Below, one piece after another: positions 22,873 to 29,470 of a DNA stretch of 32,272 nt. The notes under the pieces are model-generated. The model ran no database searches and had not been told where the DNA came from. It saw only the letters and a program-made list of their open reading frames with translations. Position numbers and translations under genes: made by a program. The DNA is taken from positions 472,992-505,263 of the forward strand of contig CP070749.1 of NCBI GenBank assembly GCA_020348365.1, read 5' to 3'. Within the stretch, counting starts at the first letter, position 1; every line of letters begins with the position of its first letter. This DNA comes from Candidatus Bathyarchaeota archaeon. Lineage in GTDB: Archaea > Thermoproteota > Bathyarchaeia > Bathyarchaeales > Bathyarchaeaceae.

Positions 22873-23478
22873 CTATTCAAACTTCGTTCCTAGAACGTAT
22901 GACTCTGAACTCTTTGCTCTGCTGGCTTTTGGTTTAACTCGTCTAATATGGGCAAAGTGTTGCTTGGCTTTTTTCATGAAGTCGTCGAGCATGCCACCGT
23001 GAAAAGTCTTGACAAAAAAGCTTCCTCTGGGTCTGAGAACAAGAGTCGCGATTCGCAGAGAATGTGTAGCGAGATCGATTTGGCGGGCATGATCAAGCTC
23101 CCAGACTCCAGAAACATTCTGTGCGACATCAGAGATCACAACATCTGCAGGGCAGGGCAGGAAGCCCCTAATCTGCTGAGCAACCTCTCGCTCCCTAATG
23201 TCGCCGATGAATGTTTTGACGTTTGATGAGTTAAAGGGTCGGATTTGTTTGAGATCGACTCCAAGTACGAACCCCTTAACGCCCACGATTTTCCGAGATG
23301 CTTGGGTCCAGCCACCTGGAGCTGCACCCAAGTCAACCACTACATCACCAAGCTTCATGAATTGATATCTTTTCACAGCCTGAAGAAGTTTGAAGGCAGC
23401 ACGTGACCTGTATTTCGCCTTCTTCGCCTCTCGATAATAATGCTCTCTCTTTCGCTTCTTGACCCATTCCCTGGGCAA
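22873..23478 (-). CDS. rlmE: RlmE/FtsJ 23S rRNA 2'-O-methyltransferase
   Basis: The 201-residue enzyme methylates the ribose of a uridine in the ribosomal A loop of large-subunit rRNA, using S-adenosylmethionine. The SAM site is VVDLGAAPGGWTQ (47-59). The K-D-K-E catalytic tetrad can be placed at K30 (RAAFK), D117 (VISDVAQN, usually SDMAPN), K157 (FFVKTFH) and E192 (SSESY). The basic N-terminus (VKKRKREHYYREAKKAKYRS) is typical for RNA binding. The start ATG at 23478 lies 2 nt after the stop of the TFE-beta-like gene, so both are co-transcribed. Confidence 0.95.
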   Translation of the reverse strand: MPREWVKKRKREHYYREAKKAKYRSRAAFKLLQAVKRYQFMKLGDVVVDLGAAPGGWTQASRKIVGVKGFVLGVDLKQIRPFNSSNVKTFIGDIREREVAQQIRGFLPCPADVVISDVAQNVSGVWELDHARQIDLATHSLRIATLVLRPRGSFFVKTFHGGMLDDFMKKAKQHFAHIRRVKPKASRAKSSESYVLGTKFE

Positions 23479-23480
23479 GA

Positions 23481-23858
23481 CTAGCCTTCACCCGAAGGAT
23501 TCATCTCTTTATGTGCAAGACCTAAGATCCACTCCGTCAATCTTTCACACCTGTTGGGTGATACTATACTCCAGGCGCCACATCGAAAGGCATCTGAACA
23601 CATAAGGCAGGGACAATCGATTATGGAGCTTATGGATACGGGTTGCCTCGTCGGATAAAGTCGATACGTCCACCTCTCATTATGAAGCTCGCGCTCTCGC
23701 CGAACGAATCCTTTCTTATTCAGTTTTATTGCTATTCGAGAGCCTTCTCTGCTGGTGGCTCCAAGTTTCCTCCACATCTGACACTGGAGTATTCCTTGTT
23801 CTGCTTGGCTTGCAATCAGCTGTAGTGCCTTGTGCTCAAGGTCGTTATGTCTCGGCAT
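23481..23858 (-). CDS. TFE-beta (Rpc34/RPC39-like) transcription initiation factor
   Basis: The 125-residue protein has an N-terminal winged helix (about residues 8-70: KALQLIASQAEQGI, then MWRKLGATSREGSRIAIKLN and KKGFVRRE) and a C-terminal cysteine module. C84, C87, C93 and C104 have spacing x2, x5, x10, followed by LTEWI. This matches the 4Fe-4S module of human RPC39 and of archaeal TFE-beta (C-x2-C-x5-C-x10-C with ISP before the last Cys and TEW after it). TFE-beta pairs with TFE-alpha to help open promoters. The protein has one winged helix only, as in archaeal members. The start ATG at 23858 is preceded by AAGGGAAAG. It precedes rlmE by 2 nt. A generic MarR-like regulator is the alternative, but it would not explain the Cys spacing. 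Confidence 0.8.
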   Translation of the reverse strand: MPRHNDLEHKALQLIASQAEQGILQCQMWRKLGATSREGSRIAIKLNKKGFVRRERELHNERWTYRLYPTRQPVSISSIIDCPCLMCSDAFRCGAWSIVSPNRCERLTEWILGLAHKEMNPSGEG

Positions 23859-24007
23859 ATCTGCTTTCCCTTGAAGACCTCAATAATAAGTAGACACTCC
23901 AGAACATAAAAACTTGTGTGTCAACCTTGGATGTCAAGGAAAACCGTAAATTGTCCGCCGAGGCGAGGTATTTTGCGCGCGCCGATGTTCAGAGTGATAA
24001 CGGTAAC

Positions 24008-24020
24008 CCTTTATTAAAGG
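24008..24020 (+). promoter_or_regulatory. kae1: Palindromic TATA element of kae1
   Basis: CCTTTATTAAAGG is a perfect 6-bp palindrome around one base and contains TTTATTAAA. It predicts transcription from about 24040, close to the ATG at 24049. Confidence 0.45.
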
Positions 24021-24048
24021 AGAAAACATCTAGATGCATCGTTCAGCC

Positions 24049-25053
24049 ATGACCTACTGTCTAGGTATAGAGTCTACAGCCGATGACTTCAGCGTTGGAA
24101 TAGTCACCTTTGAAGGTGAAGCCTTAGCTAACGTTACCAGTACATACATGTCAGAGAGTGGCGGGATTCATCCACGCGAAGCAGCTCAACACCACACCAG
24201 AGTTGTTGGGAAAGTCTTAAGAGAAGCCTTGCGGAAAGCCCACATAGAACCCAAAGATGTTGAGATTGTGGCTTTTTCGCAGGGACCGGGTATGGGGCCT
24301 TGTCTTCGCACCGGCGCAACCGCTGCTAGGGCGCTTGCCTCTTATCTAGATGTTCCTCTCATGGGTGTTAACCACCTCGTTGCCCATATCGAGATCGGAA
24401 GACTGGCAACGGGCGCAGAGGACCCAGTCACACTATTTGTTTCTGGTGGAAATACGATTGTTGCTGCTTTTGATGTTGGGCGCTACCGTATTTTCGGAGA
24501 GACATTAGATATCGCTATTGGCAACTGCATCGACGTCTTTGCCAGGGAAGCAGGGTTGCGCCCAGAGGAAGGGTTGCCTGTCGCCGCTATGGTCGAAGAG
24601 TTGGCGAGTCGTGGAGTTGTCTTTGTTCCTCTTCCATACACGGTGAAGGGTATGGACCTCTCATTTAGCGGTCTGCTCACGGCGGCAACAGAACTGCTTC
24701 GCAAAACCAAGTACAGACTAGAAGACTTATGTCATAGTCTTCAGGAGGGAATCTTTTCCATGCTAACCGAAGTGACGGAACGGGCATTAGCACACACGGA
24801 AAAGAAGGAGGTCTTGTTAACGGGCGGTGTTGCGGCTAACAAGCGGTTGCAGACCATGCTAGAAATAATTGCTAAGGAGCATGAAGCTCGGTTCTGCGTG
24901 GTTCCGAAGCAATTTGCCATGGATAATGGAACCATGATTGCCTGGATGGGGATCTTAGCTTACCAACATGGTCTAAAAGTGCCCATTGAGAAGAGCTTTG
25001 TCAGATTGAAGTGGCGGTTGGATGAGGTGGATGTGCCATGGATGAAGAGGTGA
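24049..25053 (+). CDS. kae1: KEOPS catalytic subunit Kae1 (tRNA threonylcarbamoyltransferase)
   Basis: The 334-residue ASKHA-fold enzyme transfers the threonylcarbamoyl group to A37 of ANN-decoding tRNAs. Visible are CLGIESTADDF at the start, SGGIHPREAAQHHTRVV, FSQGPGMGPCLRTG, the metal histidines H109 and H113 in VNHLVAHIE, VSGGN (131-135), FGETLDIAIGNCIDVFARE and D292 in AMDNGTMIAW. The Tyr that helps bind metal in Pyrococcus Kae1 (LYVSGGN) is Phe130 here. I start at the ATG at 24049 because homologues begin there and the TATA element predicts a transcript from about 24040; an ATG at 24034 is in frame. bud32 follows after 9 nt. Confidence 0.96.
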   Translation: MTYCLGIESTADDFSVGIVTFEGEALANVTSTYMSESGGIHPREAAQHHTRVVGKVLREALRKAHIEPKDVEIVAFSQGPGMGPCLRTGATAARALASYLDVPLMGVNHLVAHIEIGRLATGAEDPVTLFVSGGNTIVAAFDVGRYRIFGETLDIAIGNCIDVFAREAGLRPEEGLPVAAMVEELASRGVVFVPLPYTVKGMDLSFSGLLTAATELLRKTKYRLEDLCHSLQEGIFSMLTEVTERALAHTEKKEVLLTGGVAANKRLQTMLEIIAKEHEARFCVVPKQFAMDNGTMIAWMGILAYQHGLKVPIEKSFVRLKWRLDEVDVPWMKR

Positions 25054-25062
25054 GGATTTATC

Positions 25063-25701
25063 GTGCTGCTGAAGAAAGGAGCTGAAGCTAGTCTGTTTCT
25101 GGAGCAGTGGCACGGTCGCAAAGTTGTCATGAAGAAACGACTGCCAAAGAAGTATCGCCTTCCACAGTTGGACGAGAGCATACGGTCTTATCGAACGGTG
25201 CATGAGCCTCAGCTGATGCATCAGTCCAAAGAGGCAGGGGTTCCTAGTCCCACGATCTTCTTGGTTGACGTTGAAGAGGCCAATATCGTAATGGAGTTCA
25301 TCGAAGGAGATCAGGTGAAGCAGATTCTGCACACCCTCACGACCGAGGGAAGACGGAAGCTGTGCAGTTACATTGGCATGTTGATCGGGAATCTTCATAA
25401 ACACGGCATCATCCACGGAGACCTTACAACCTCCAACATGATTCTGACCCCACATGGAAAGATCGTGTTTGTTGACTTCGGACTAGGCGAGTTCTCCACC
25501 GAATTAGAGGCGAGAGGAGTCGATCTGCATCTTATGAAGAGAGCCTTTCAAAGCACACATTACAAGTACGCCAAGGAGGGCTTTGAAGCGGTTATGGAGG
25601 GTTACTCTGACGTTACGGGGAAGAAACTAGCTGAAGATCTTTTGAAGAAGATCAGGGAGATAGAAGAGAGGGGGCGTTACGTCTCCAGGGAAGAAGGATG
25701 A
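25063..25701 (+). CDS. bud32: KEOPS kinase/ATPase Bud32
   Basis: The 212-residue piD261-type atypical kinase works as the ATPase partner of Kae1 in KEOPS. It has the shortened glycine loop LKKGAEASLF, VVMKKRLPKKYRLPQLD with the ATP-anchoring Lys, and IVMEFIEGDQVK as hinge. HGDLTTSN (118-125) carries the catalytic D120 and N125, and VDFGLG has the metal Asp D138. Its tail is the usual basic ERGRYVSREEG. The start is GTG at 25063 with GAGGTGAGG a few bases upstream and the Kae1 stop at 25053. In many archaea Kae1 and Bud32 are one fused chain; here they are separate neighbours. An XTP pyrophosphatase gene follows 3 nt after its stop. Confidence 0.96.
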   Translation: MLLKKGAEASLFLEQWHGRKVVMKKRLPKKYRLPQLDESIRSYRTVHEPQLMHQSKEAGVPSPTIFLVDVEEANIVMEFIEGDQVKQILHTLTTEGRRKLCSYIGMLIGNLHKHGIIHGDLTTSNMILTPHGKIVFVDFGLGEFSTELEARGVDLHLMKRAFQSTHYKYAKEGFEAVMEGYSDVTGKKLAEDLLKKIREIEERGRYVSREEG

Positions 25702-25704
25702 AAC

Positions 25705-26292
25705 ATGAAGTCTTTTCCATGGGGTAGAGTAGCTTTCTTCGTCACTGGAAACACCTGCAAATTTGATGAGGCCCGCATGGTGCTTGCGGAGTATAACGTT
25801 GCAACAGCTATGCTGAGGGTAAAGGCGGTTGAGATTCAAGATGATAGCGTAGAAGAGGTTGCCAAGGTCAGTGCCATAGACGCCGCGAAAAAATGTGGCC
25901 TACCTATCATCGTTGAGGATGCTGGGCTGTTCATAGAAGGGTTGAAAGGGTTTCCAGGATCCTATTCCTCATACGTTTATCGAACGATAGGGACGAAGGG
26001 CATTCTGGAATTGATGGAGAATGTTGAAGAGAGAGAAGCCTATTTCCACTCGGTGGTTGCCTTCTCCAGCCCTGATGAGCCTCCAAGATGCTTCCACGGC
26101 AAGGCAGAGGGGAAGATATCCAGAGAAGAGAAGGGAAGCCATGGCTTCGGATTCGACCCCATATTCAAGCCCTTAAATGGTCACGACAAAACCTTTGCCG
26201 AGATGACTAAGGAAGGAAAGAACAAGTATTCACATCGTGCCCTTGCTCTGGGAGAATTCGCCGAATGGTATACGTCGGGCTTTCAAAAATGA
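25705..26292 (+). CDS. XTP/dITP pyrophosphatase (HAM1/RdgB)
   Basis: This 195-residue enzyme hydrolyses non-canonical purine nucleotides such as XTP and dITP, keeping them out of nucleic acids. Motifs are FFVTGNTCKFDEA (11-23), the VEIQDDSVEEVA strand, IIVEDAGLFIEGLKGFPGSYSSY with the metal-binding ED, GFGFDPIFKP and FAEMTKEGKNKYSHRALA. All match the family and the length is normal. The start ATG at 25705 follows the bud32 stop by 3 nt, so it belongs to the kae1-bud32 operon, a common archaeal arrangement. Confidence 0.95.
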   Translation: MKSFPWGRVAFFVTGNTCKFDEARMVLAEYNVATAMLRVKAVEIQDDSVEEVAKVSAIDAAKKCGLPIIVEDAGLFIEGLKGFPGSYSSYVYRTIGTKGILELMENVEEREAYFHSVVAFSSPDEPPRCFHGKAEGKISREEKGSHGFGFDPIFKPLNGHDKTFAEMTKEGKNKYSHRALALGEFAEWYTSGFQK

Positions 26293-26326
26293 AAAAATCA
26301 AGCGGTAAATGTTAGAAATTGAGAAT

Positions 26327-26356
26327 AGCCTTCAGAGCGAAGGCTTTAAATATAGG
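26327..26356 (+). promoter_or_regulatory. Promoter of rps15 with adjoining inverted repeat
   Basis: CTTTAAATATA (26344-26354) is a strong TATA box about 45 nt before the TTG start. AGCCTTC (26327-26333) and GAAGGCT (26339-26345) form a perfect 7-bp inverted repeat that overlaps its upstream edge, where the BRE should lie. It could be an operator or the 3' hairpin of the upstream transcript. Confidence 0.5.
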
Positions 26357-26393
26357 CTGGGTGCTCGCTCCTAGAGGTCTCGGAGGGTGAGAA

Positions 26394-26834
26394 TTGAAGA
26401 AGAAGGCGAAGGGCAAGTCGCGTTCTGTTCGTCCAGTTAGCAAGAGACCTCCTGTCTGGTGCAAGTATAGACCAGAGGAGATTGAGGCTCTGATTATGAA
26501 GCTCACCAAGGAGGGCCATCCGCCGAGTGAGATTGGGATTCTGCTGCGCGACCTGCATGGTATTCCCTTAGCTAAGCCTATCACAGGGAAGTCGATCACT
26601 CAGATTTTGATGGATGCTGAGTTGAAACCGTCTCTTCCTGAAGACTTTGGGAATTTGCTGAAGAAGGCTGCGAGGCTGCGTGCTCATCTTGAAAGGAATC
26701 ATAAGGACCTACACAACAAGAGGGCCCTCCAGCTCGTGGAAGCCAGGATCTACAAGCTCATGAAATATTATAAACGCGAAGGAGCGCTACCTCCAGATTG
26801 GAAGTACGAGGCTAAGGCGGTTTCCTTTGTCTGA
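26394..26834 (+). CDS. rps15: Ribosomal protein S15 (archaeal S13e type)
   Basis: The 146-residue protein is the archaeal small-subunit protein uS15. The N-terminal extension KSRSVRPVSKRPPVWCKYRPEE is archaeal/eukaryotic. The core shows YRPEEIEALIMKLTKEGHPPSEIGILLRDLHGIP, then LRAHLERNHKDLHNKRALQLVEARIYKLMKYYKREGALPPDW. The start is a TTG at 26394, set by GGAGGGTGA 4-5 nt upstream; no closer start fits. It has its own promoter and is followed 12 nt later by the recJ-like gene, a linkage kept in many archaea. Confidence 0.97.
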   Translation: MKKKAKGKSRSVRPVSKRPPVWCKYRPEEIEALIMKLTKEGHPPSEIGILLRDLHGIPLAKPITGKSITQILMDAELKPSLPEDFGNLLKKAARLRAHLERNHKDLHNKRALQLVEARIYKLMKYYKREGALPPDWKYEAKAVSFV

Positions 26835-26846
26835 TCTGGGGTTTGA

Positions 26847-28301
26847 ATGCGAGTCACGAAAAGCCAGATCAATAAGTTTCTGAAAAACGTGTCAGAAGCG
26901 GCTAAGCTCATTTCTGATTGCGTTGAAGCTGAAGGGTTCATTCACGTCACTTCTCATCTGGATGCGGATGGGATAACGGCTGCTGGGATCATTGGAAGAG
27001 CCCTAACAAGATTAGGGGGGACTTTCCGCCTTCGGGTTGAGAGGTGGATGGACGACAATGTTGTTGATGAGATCGCTGGAGATAAGCCCACGCTGGCGAT
27101 CTTTACTGATTTGGGTGGAGGATACCTTGATCTACTGAGTGGGAAACTTAGCGATCAACGTGTGATCATTCTTGATCATCACCAGCCTATTGGCGAGGCT
27201 TCATCGGACATTATGCACATAAATCCTCATCTCCACGGAATCGATGGTTCCCGTGATCTCAGCGGCGCGGGAATAGCATACTTCGTCGCCAAGGCGCTGG
27301 ATGAGAAAAACGTTGATCTGGCTTGCATCGCAGTGGCTGGAGCTCTCGGAGATATCCAGGATAAGTATGAGCAGCGAAGTCTGGGAGGTGCGAACAGAGA
27401 GATAGTGGAAGATGCCGTGGATTCGGGTTATCTTAGGATTGAGAAGGACCTTCTGTTTTTCGGTAGGGAGACGCGCCCGATTCATAAGGCTTTGGCCTAT
27501 ACCACCAGCCCCTATATTCCAGGCTTGAGTGGAGAGGAAGACAAGAGTCTTGCCTTCCTCGCGAGTGTAGAGATCACACCTAAGCACGAAGACAAGTGGC
27601 GTGCGTTGAGAGACCTTTCTTCAGATGAGAAGATGAGACTCTCCTCAGCCCTCAGCGACTATCTAATCTCTAGGGGGTTTCCGAGTGATGTTGCGTTAAG
27701 TCTGGTTGGAACTGTTTACACTCTAACCCGTGAAGAGCCTTGGACTCCGCTTAGGGATGCCAGAGAGTTTACGGTTCTGCTCAACGCCACTGGCAGAATG
27801 AACAGAGCGGGGCTTGGCGTGACCATCTGTATGGGGGATAGGGGGAAGGCGCTTGATGAGGCTGGTGAGATGTTGAATGCGTATAGGCGAAGCATCGCTA
27901 AGTGTTTGAGTTGGGTCAATGAGAAGCCAAATCGGATAGAGGAACTTGATAGTATCTATGTGGTGAGGGGAGAAGGCTTCATCGATGAGAAGATGATCAG
28001 TGCAGTGTCTACTATTCTCTCATCGAGTCTTCCTAAGCCTATGAAGCCTCTTCTTGCCTATTCTAAGGTGTCGGGGGAAGACATGGCCAAGGTCTCGGCG
28101 AGAACGGTGGCGCTCTTGACGGAGAAAGGACTTGACTTGGGGGAGATCCTACGCGTTGCGGGTGAAGAGTGTCATGGTAGAGGTGGGGGGCACGATATTG
28201 CCGCGGGGGCTCAGGTGCCGATGAAGAATATAGCCTCTTTTATTGAACTTGCGGATAAGCTTGTAAAGAAGCAGTTGGAGGGTGTAGAGCTTGGAGGCTG
28301 A
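26847..28301 (+). CDS. recJ: RecJ-like DHH nuclease (GAN/archaeal RecJ)
   Basis: The 484-residue protein belongs to the DHH phosphoesterase superfamily, single-strand exonucleases that in archaea associate with GINS at the replication fork (GAN) or act in repair. Motif I is HLDADGITAAG (37-47), TDLGGGYLD carries a metal-site Asp, and DHHQP (110-114) is the DHH motif. The DHHA1 domain ends with GRGGGHDIAAG. A helical region joins the halves. The ATG at 26847 follows rps15 by 12 nt, and the 3' end overlaps pcc1 by 11 nt, so rps15-recJ-pcc1 form one unit. Confidence 0.93.
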   Translation: MRVTKSQINKFLKNVSEAAKLISDCVEAEGFIHVTSHLDADGITAAGIIGRALTRLGGTFRLRVERWMDDNVVDEIAGDKPTLAIFTDLGGGYLDLLSGKLSDQRVIILDHHQPIGEASSDIMHINPHLHGIDGSRDLSGAGIAYFVAKALDEKNVDLACIAVAGALGDIQDKYEQRSLGGANREIVEDAVDSGYLRIEKDLLFFGRETRPIHKALAYTTSPYIPGLSGEEDKSLAFLASVEITPKHEDKWRALRDLSSDEKMRLSSALSDYLISRGFPSDVALSLVGTVYTLTREEPWTPLRDAREFTVLLNATGRMNRAGLGVTICMGDRGKALDEAGEMLNAYRRSIAKCLSWVNEKPNRIEELDSIYVVRGEGFIDEKMISAVSTILSSSLPKPMKPLLAYSKVSGEDMAKVSARTVALLTEKGLDLGEILRVAGEECHGRGGGHDIAAGAQVPMKNIASFIELADKLVKKQLEGVELGG

Positions 28302-28536
28302 GCTCACGCTTTCTTATGAGGATGAGAGAGAGGCGGAGGCTGTTGTCAAGGCGGTGTCGCCTGATAACTTGGGAGTTTCATCTGGCTTGTTAATTGAGAC
28401 ATTCAGAAGGGGAAGGGAAGTCTTGACGTTGGTGAGATGCGAGATGAGGCTGGAGACGTTCTTAGCCACCATAGACGATCTCCTACGCTGCATTTCAGTT
28501 GCTGAGAAGGCTTTCTCCGCAGCAAAGAAGACCTAA
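28291..28536 (+). CDS. pcc1: KEOPS subunit Pcc1
   Basis: The 81-residue protein is Pcc1, the dimerising KEOPS subunit that binds Kae1. It has the compact beta-alpha-beta-beta-alpha pattern: EAELTLSYEDEREAEAVVKAVSPDN, then SSGLLIETFRRGREVLTLVRCE and MRLETFLATIDDLLRCISVAEKAF. The length and the final helix match family members. The start is TTG at 28291, inside the end of recJ, with GGAGGGT about 12 nt upstream. With cgi121, kae1 and bud32 in this window it completes the four-subunit core. Confidence 0.9.
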   Translation: MEAELTLSYEDEREAEAVVKAVSPDNLGVSSGLLIETFRRGREVLTLVRCEMRLETFLATIDDLLRCISVAEKAFSAAKKT

Positions 28537-28776
28537 CCTTGCTTCATCTCGATGAAAACAATCTATGAATGTTCAGATGTAGAAAGCAGAATCCAAGAGA
28601 GGAGCTGGAAGGAGGAGACGTGAAGTCTCGCGGGCTCTCAGAATCAGCTGGATGCTGTGGGGCGCATAAAAGCATGTGGCGAAGTCCGATGGATTTTTAC
28701 ATCATCTTTACAGCTTCAGTTTTGATCAGTGGAGAGATGATTTTGTCCCTCGGATGCACCTAGGTTTCCATGGTCT
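28537..28776 (+). other. Gap after pcc1 with one doubtful small frame (28620-28763)
   Basis: A GTG at 28620 is preceded by GGAAGGAGGAGAC, a strong SD-like site, and opens 47 codons to a TAG at 28763. The product has Cys-Cys, a hydrophobic middle (MDFYIIFTASVLI) and no recognisable motif. GAGAC-GTGAA-GTCTC makes a 5-bp hairpin across the start codon. In many archaea a ribosomal S3Ae gene stands near here, but no trace of it is visible. Confidence 0.25.
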
Positions 28777-29133
28777 CTACTGGACTCTCTTGATATCTTC
28801 CTCTGCTTTGTCGAAGAGCTCCAAAAGGAGCTCAGCCACTCTTCCACCAAACGTGGTCTTCACATAATACTTCTTCAAGGGATCAATAGGCACGCTCTCA
28901 GCCAACCCCTGATCCTCGAGCTCCATCATCCTTGCCCTGAAGGTTCCGTCGCTGATGGTGCGCTCTAATTTGCTCCTGATGAAATCCTTAGCGTCCTTCC
29001 ACCTGCCTTTTTTCAGATGCAGAAGGAAGATGCAGTCTATTGCGTGATCCTTTTCTAACAGAGATTTGAGGGCAGAGAGCCTATCGTCTGTGAGGATGTG
29101 CTTAACCGTTTCTTCAGCTTTCTCCTGTCCCAA
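28777..29133 (-). CDS. Winged-helix DNA-binding protein, PadR/HxlR-like
   Basis: The 118-residue protein looks like a single winged-helix regulator. DAKDFIRSKLERTISDGTFR is followed by RMMELEDQGLAESVPIDPLKKYYVKTTFGGRVAELLLELFD, a recognition helix plus wing ending in a Tyr-rich beta hairpin. This pattern is common in PadR/HxlR-type archaeal regulators. The N-terminus has an added acidic helix (EKAEETVKHILTDD). The start is TTG at 29133; an in-frame stop lies nine codons upstream, so no longer form is possible. GGTTAAATCTTTT near 29180 may be its TATA box. No ligand site is evident, so the target is unknown. It is divergent from the 858-residue surface-protein gene. Confidence 0.7.
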   Translation of the reverse strand: MGQEKAEETVKHILTDDRLSALKSLLEKDHAIDCIFLLHLKKGRWKDAKDFIRSKLERTISDGTFRARMMELEDQGLAESVPIDPLKKYYVKTTFGGRVAELLLELFDKAEEDIKRVQ

Positions 29134-29268
29134 ATTGACACCAACCGGCGAATTCTATGGTAGTTTCCTCCTTAAAAGATTTAACCTATATTGCGAAACA
29201 TGACATACGATAGCGGTTTTGAATGTATTTGTTGCTGAAGGCTGCTTTTGTTTCCACGCAAGGTGTGT

Positions 29269-29427
29269 ATGTCGGTTCTCTTCGAGGCTGAAGAAAACAT
29301 GAGATTGATCTCGCGGACTCTGCATTCTGAGCCTTTGAGGACTTTCTCTGTTGCGGGTCACTCTTCTCTATATATATCTGCATGCGTTGTGAATGATTGG
29401 GCTGTTTTCGTAAGACGTAAGATTTAA
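29269..29427 (+). CDS. Doubtful small protein, 52 residues, ending inside the shared promoter element
   Basis: An ATG at 29269, with AAGGTG close upstream, opens a 52-codon frame that starts SVLFEAEENMRLIS and ends in VRRKI plus TAA at 29427. The last six codons lie within the 20-bp element repeated at 32104. The composition is protein-like, but I see no promoter or motif, and the distance from AAGGTG to ATG (3 nt) is short. It occupies part of the 29134-29470 gap, which otherwise holds the divergent promoters of the winged-helix gene and the surface-protein gene. Confidence 0.25.
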   Translation: MSVLFEAEENMRLISRTLHSEPLRTFSVAGHSSLYISACVVNDWAVFVRRKI

Positions 29428-29429
29428 TA
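29410..29429 (+). promoter_or_regulatory. Shared promoter element, copy 1 (upstream of surface-protein gene)
   Basis: GTAAGACGTAAGATTTAATA contains GTAAGA twice in tandem followed by the TATA word TTTAATA (29423-29429), 41 nt before the ATG at 29471. The identical 20 bases occur at 32104. Confidence 0.6.
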
Positions 29430-29470
29430 CTGTCTTTCGAGTATTTACTGAATCGTGGATGTGCAGATAA

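Noticed and set aside
22740..23002. Plus-strand frame of 77 codons between the DUF4152-like gene and rlmE, and a 19-codon minus-strand frame there
   Set aside because: The plus frame overlaps the end of rlmE in antisense and has no motif. The minus frame is too short and lacks a ribosome site.
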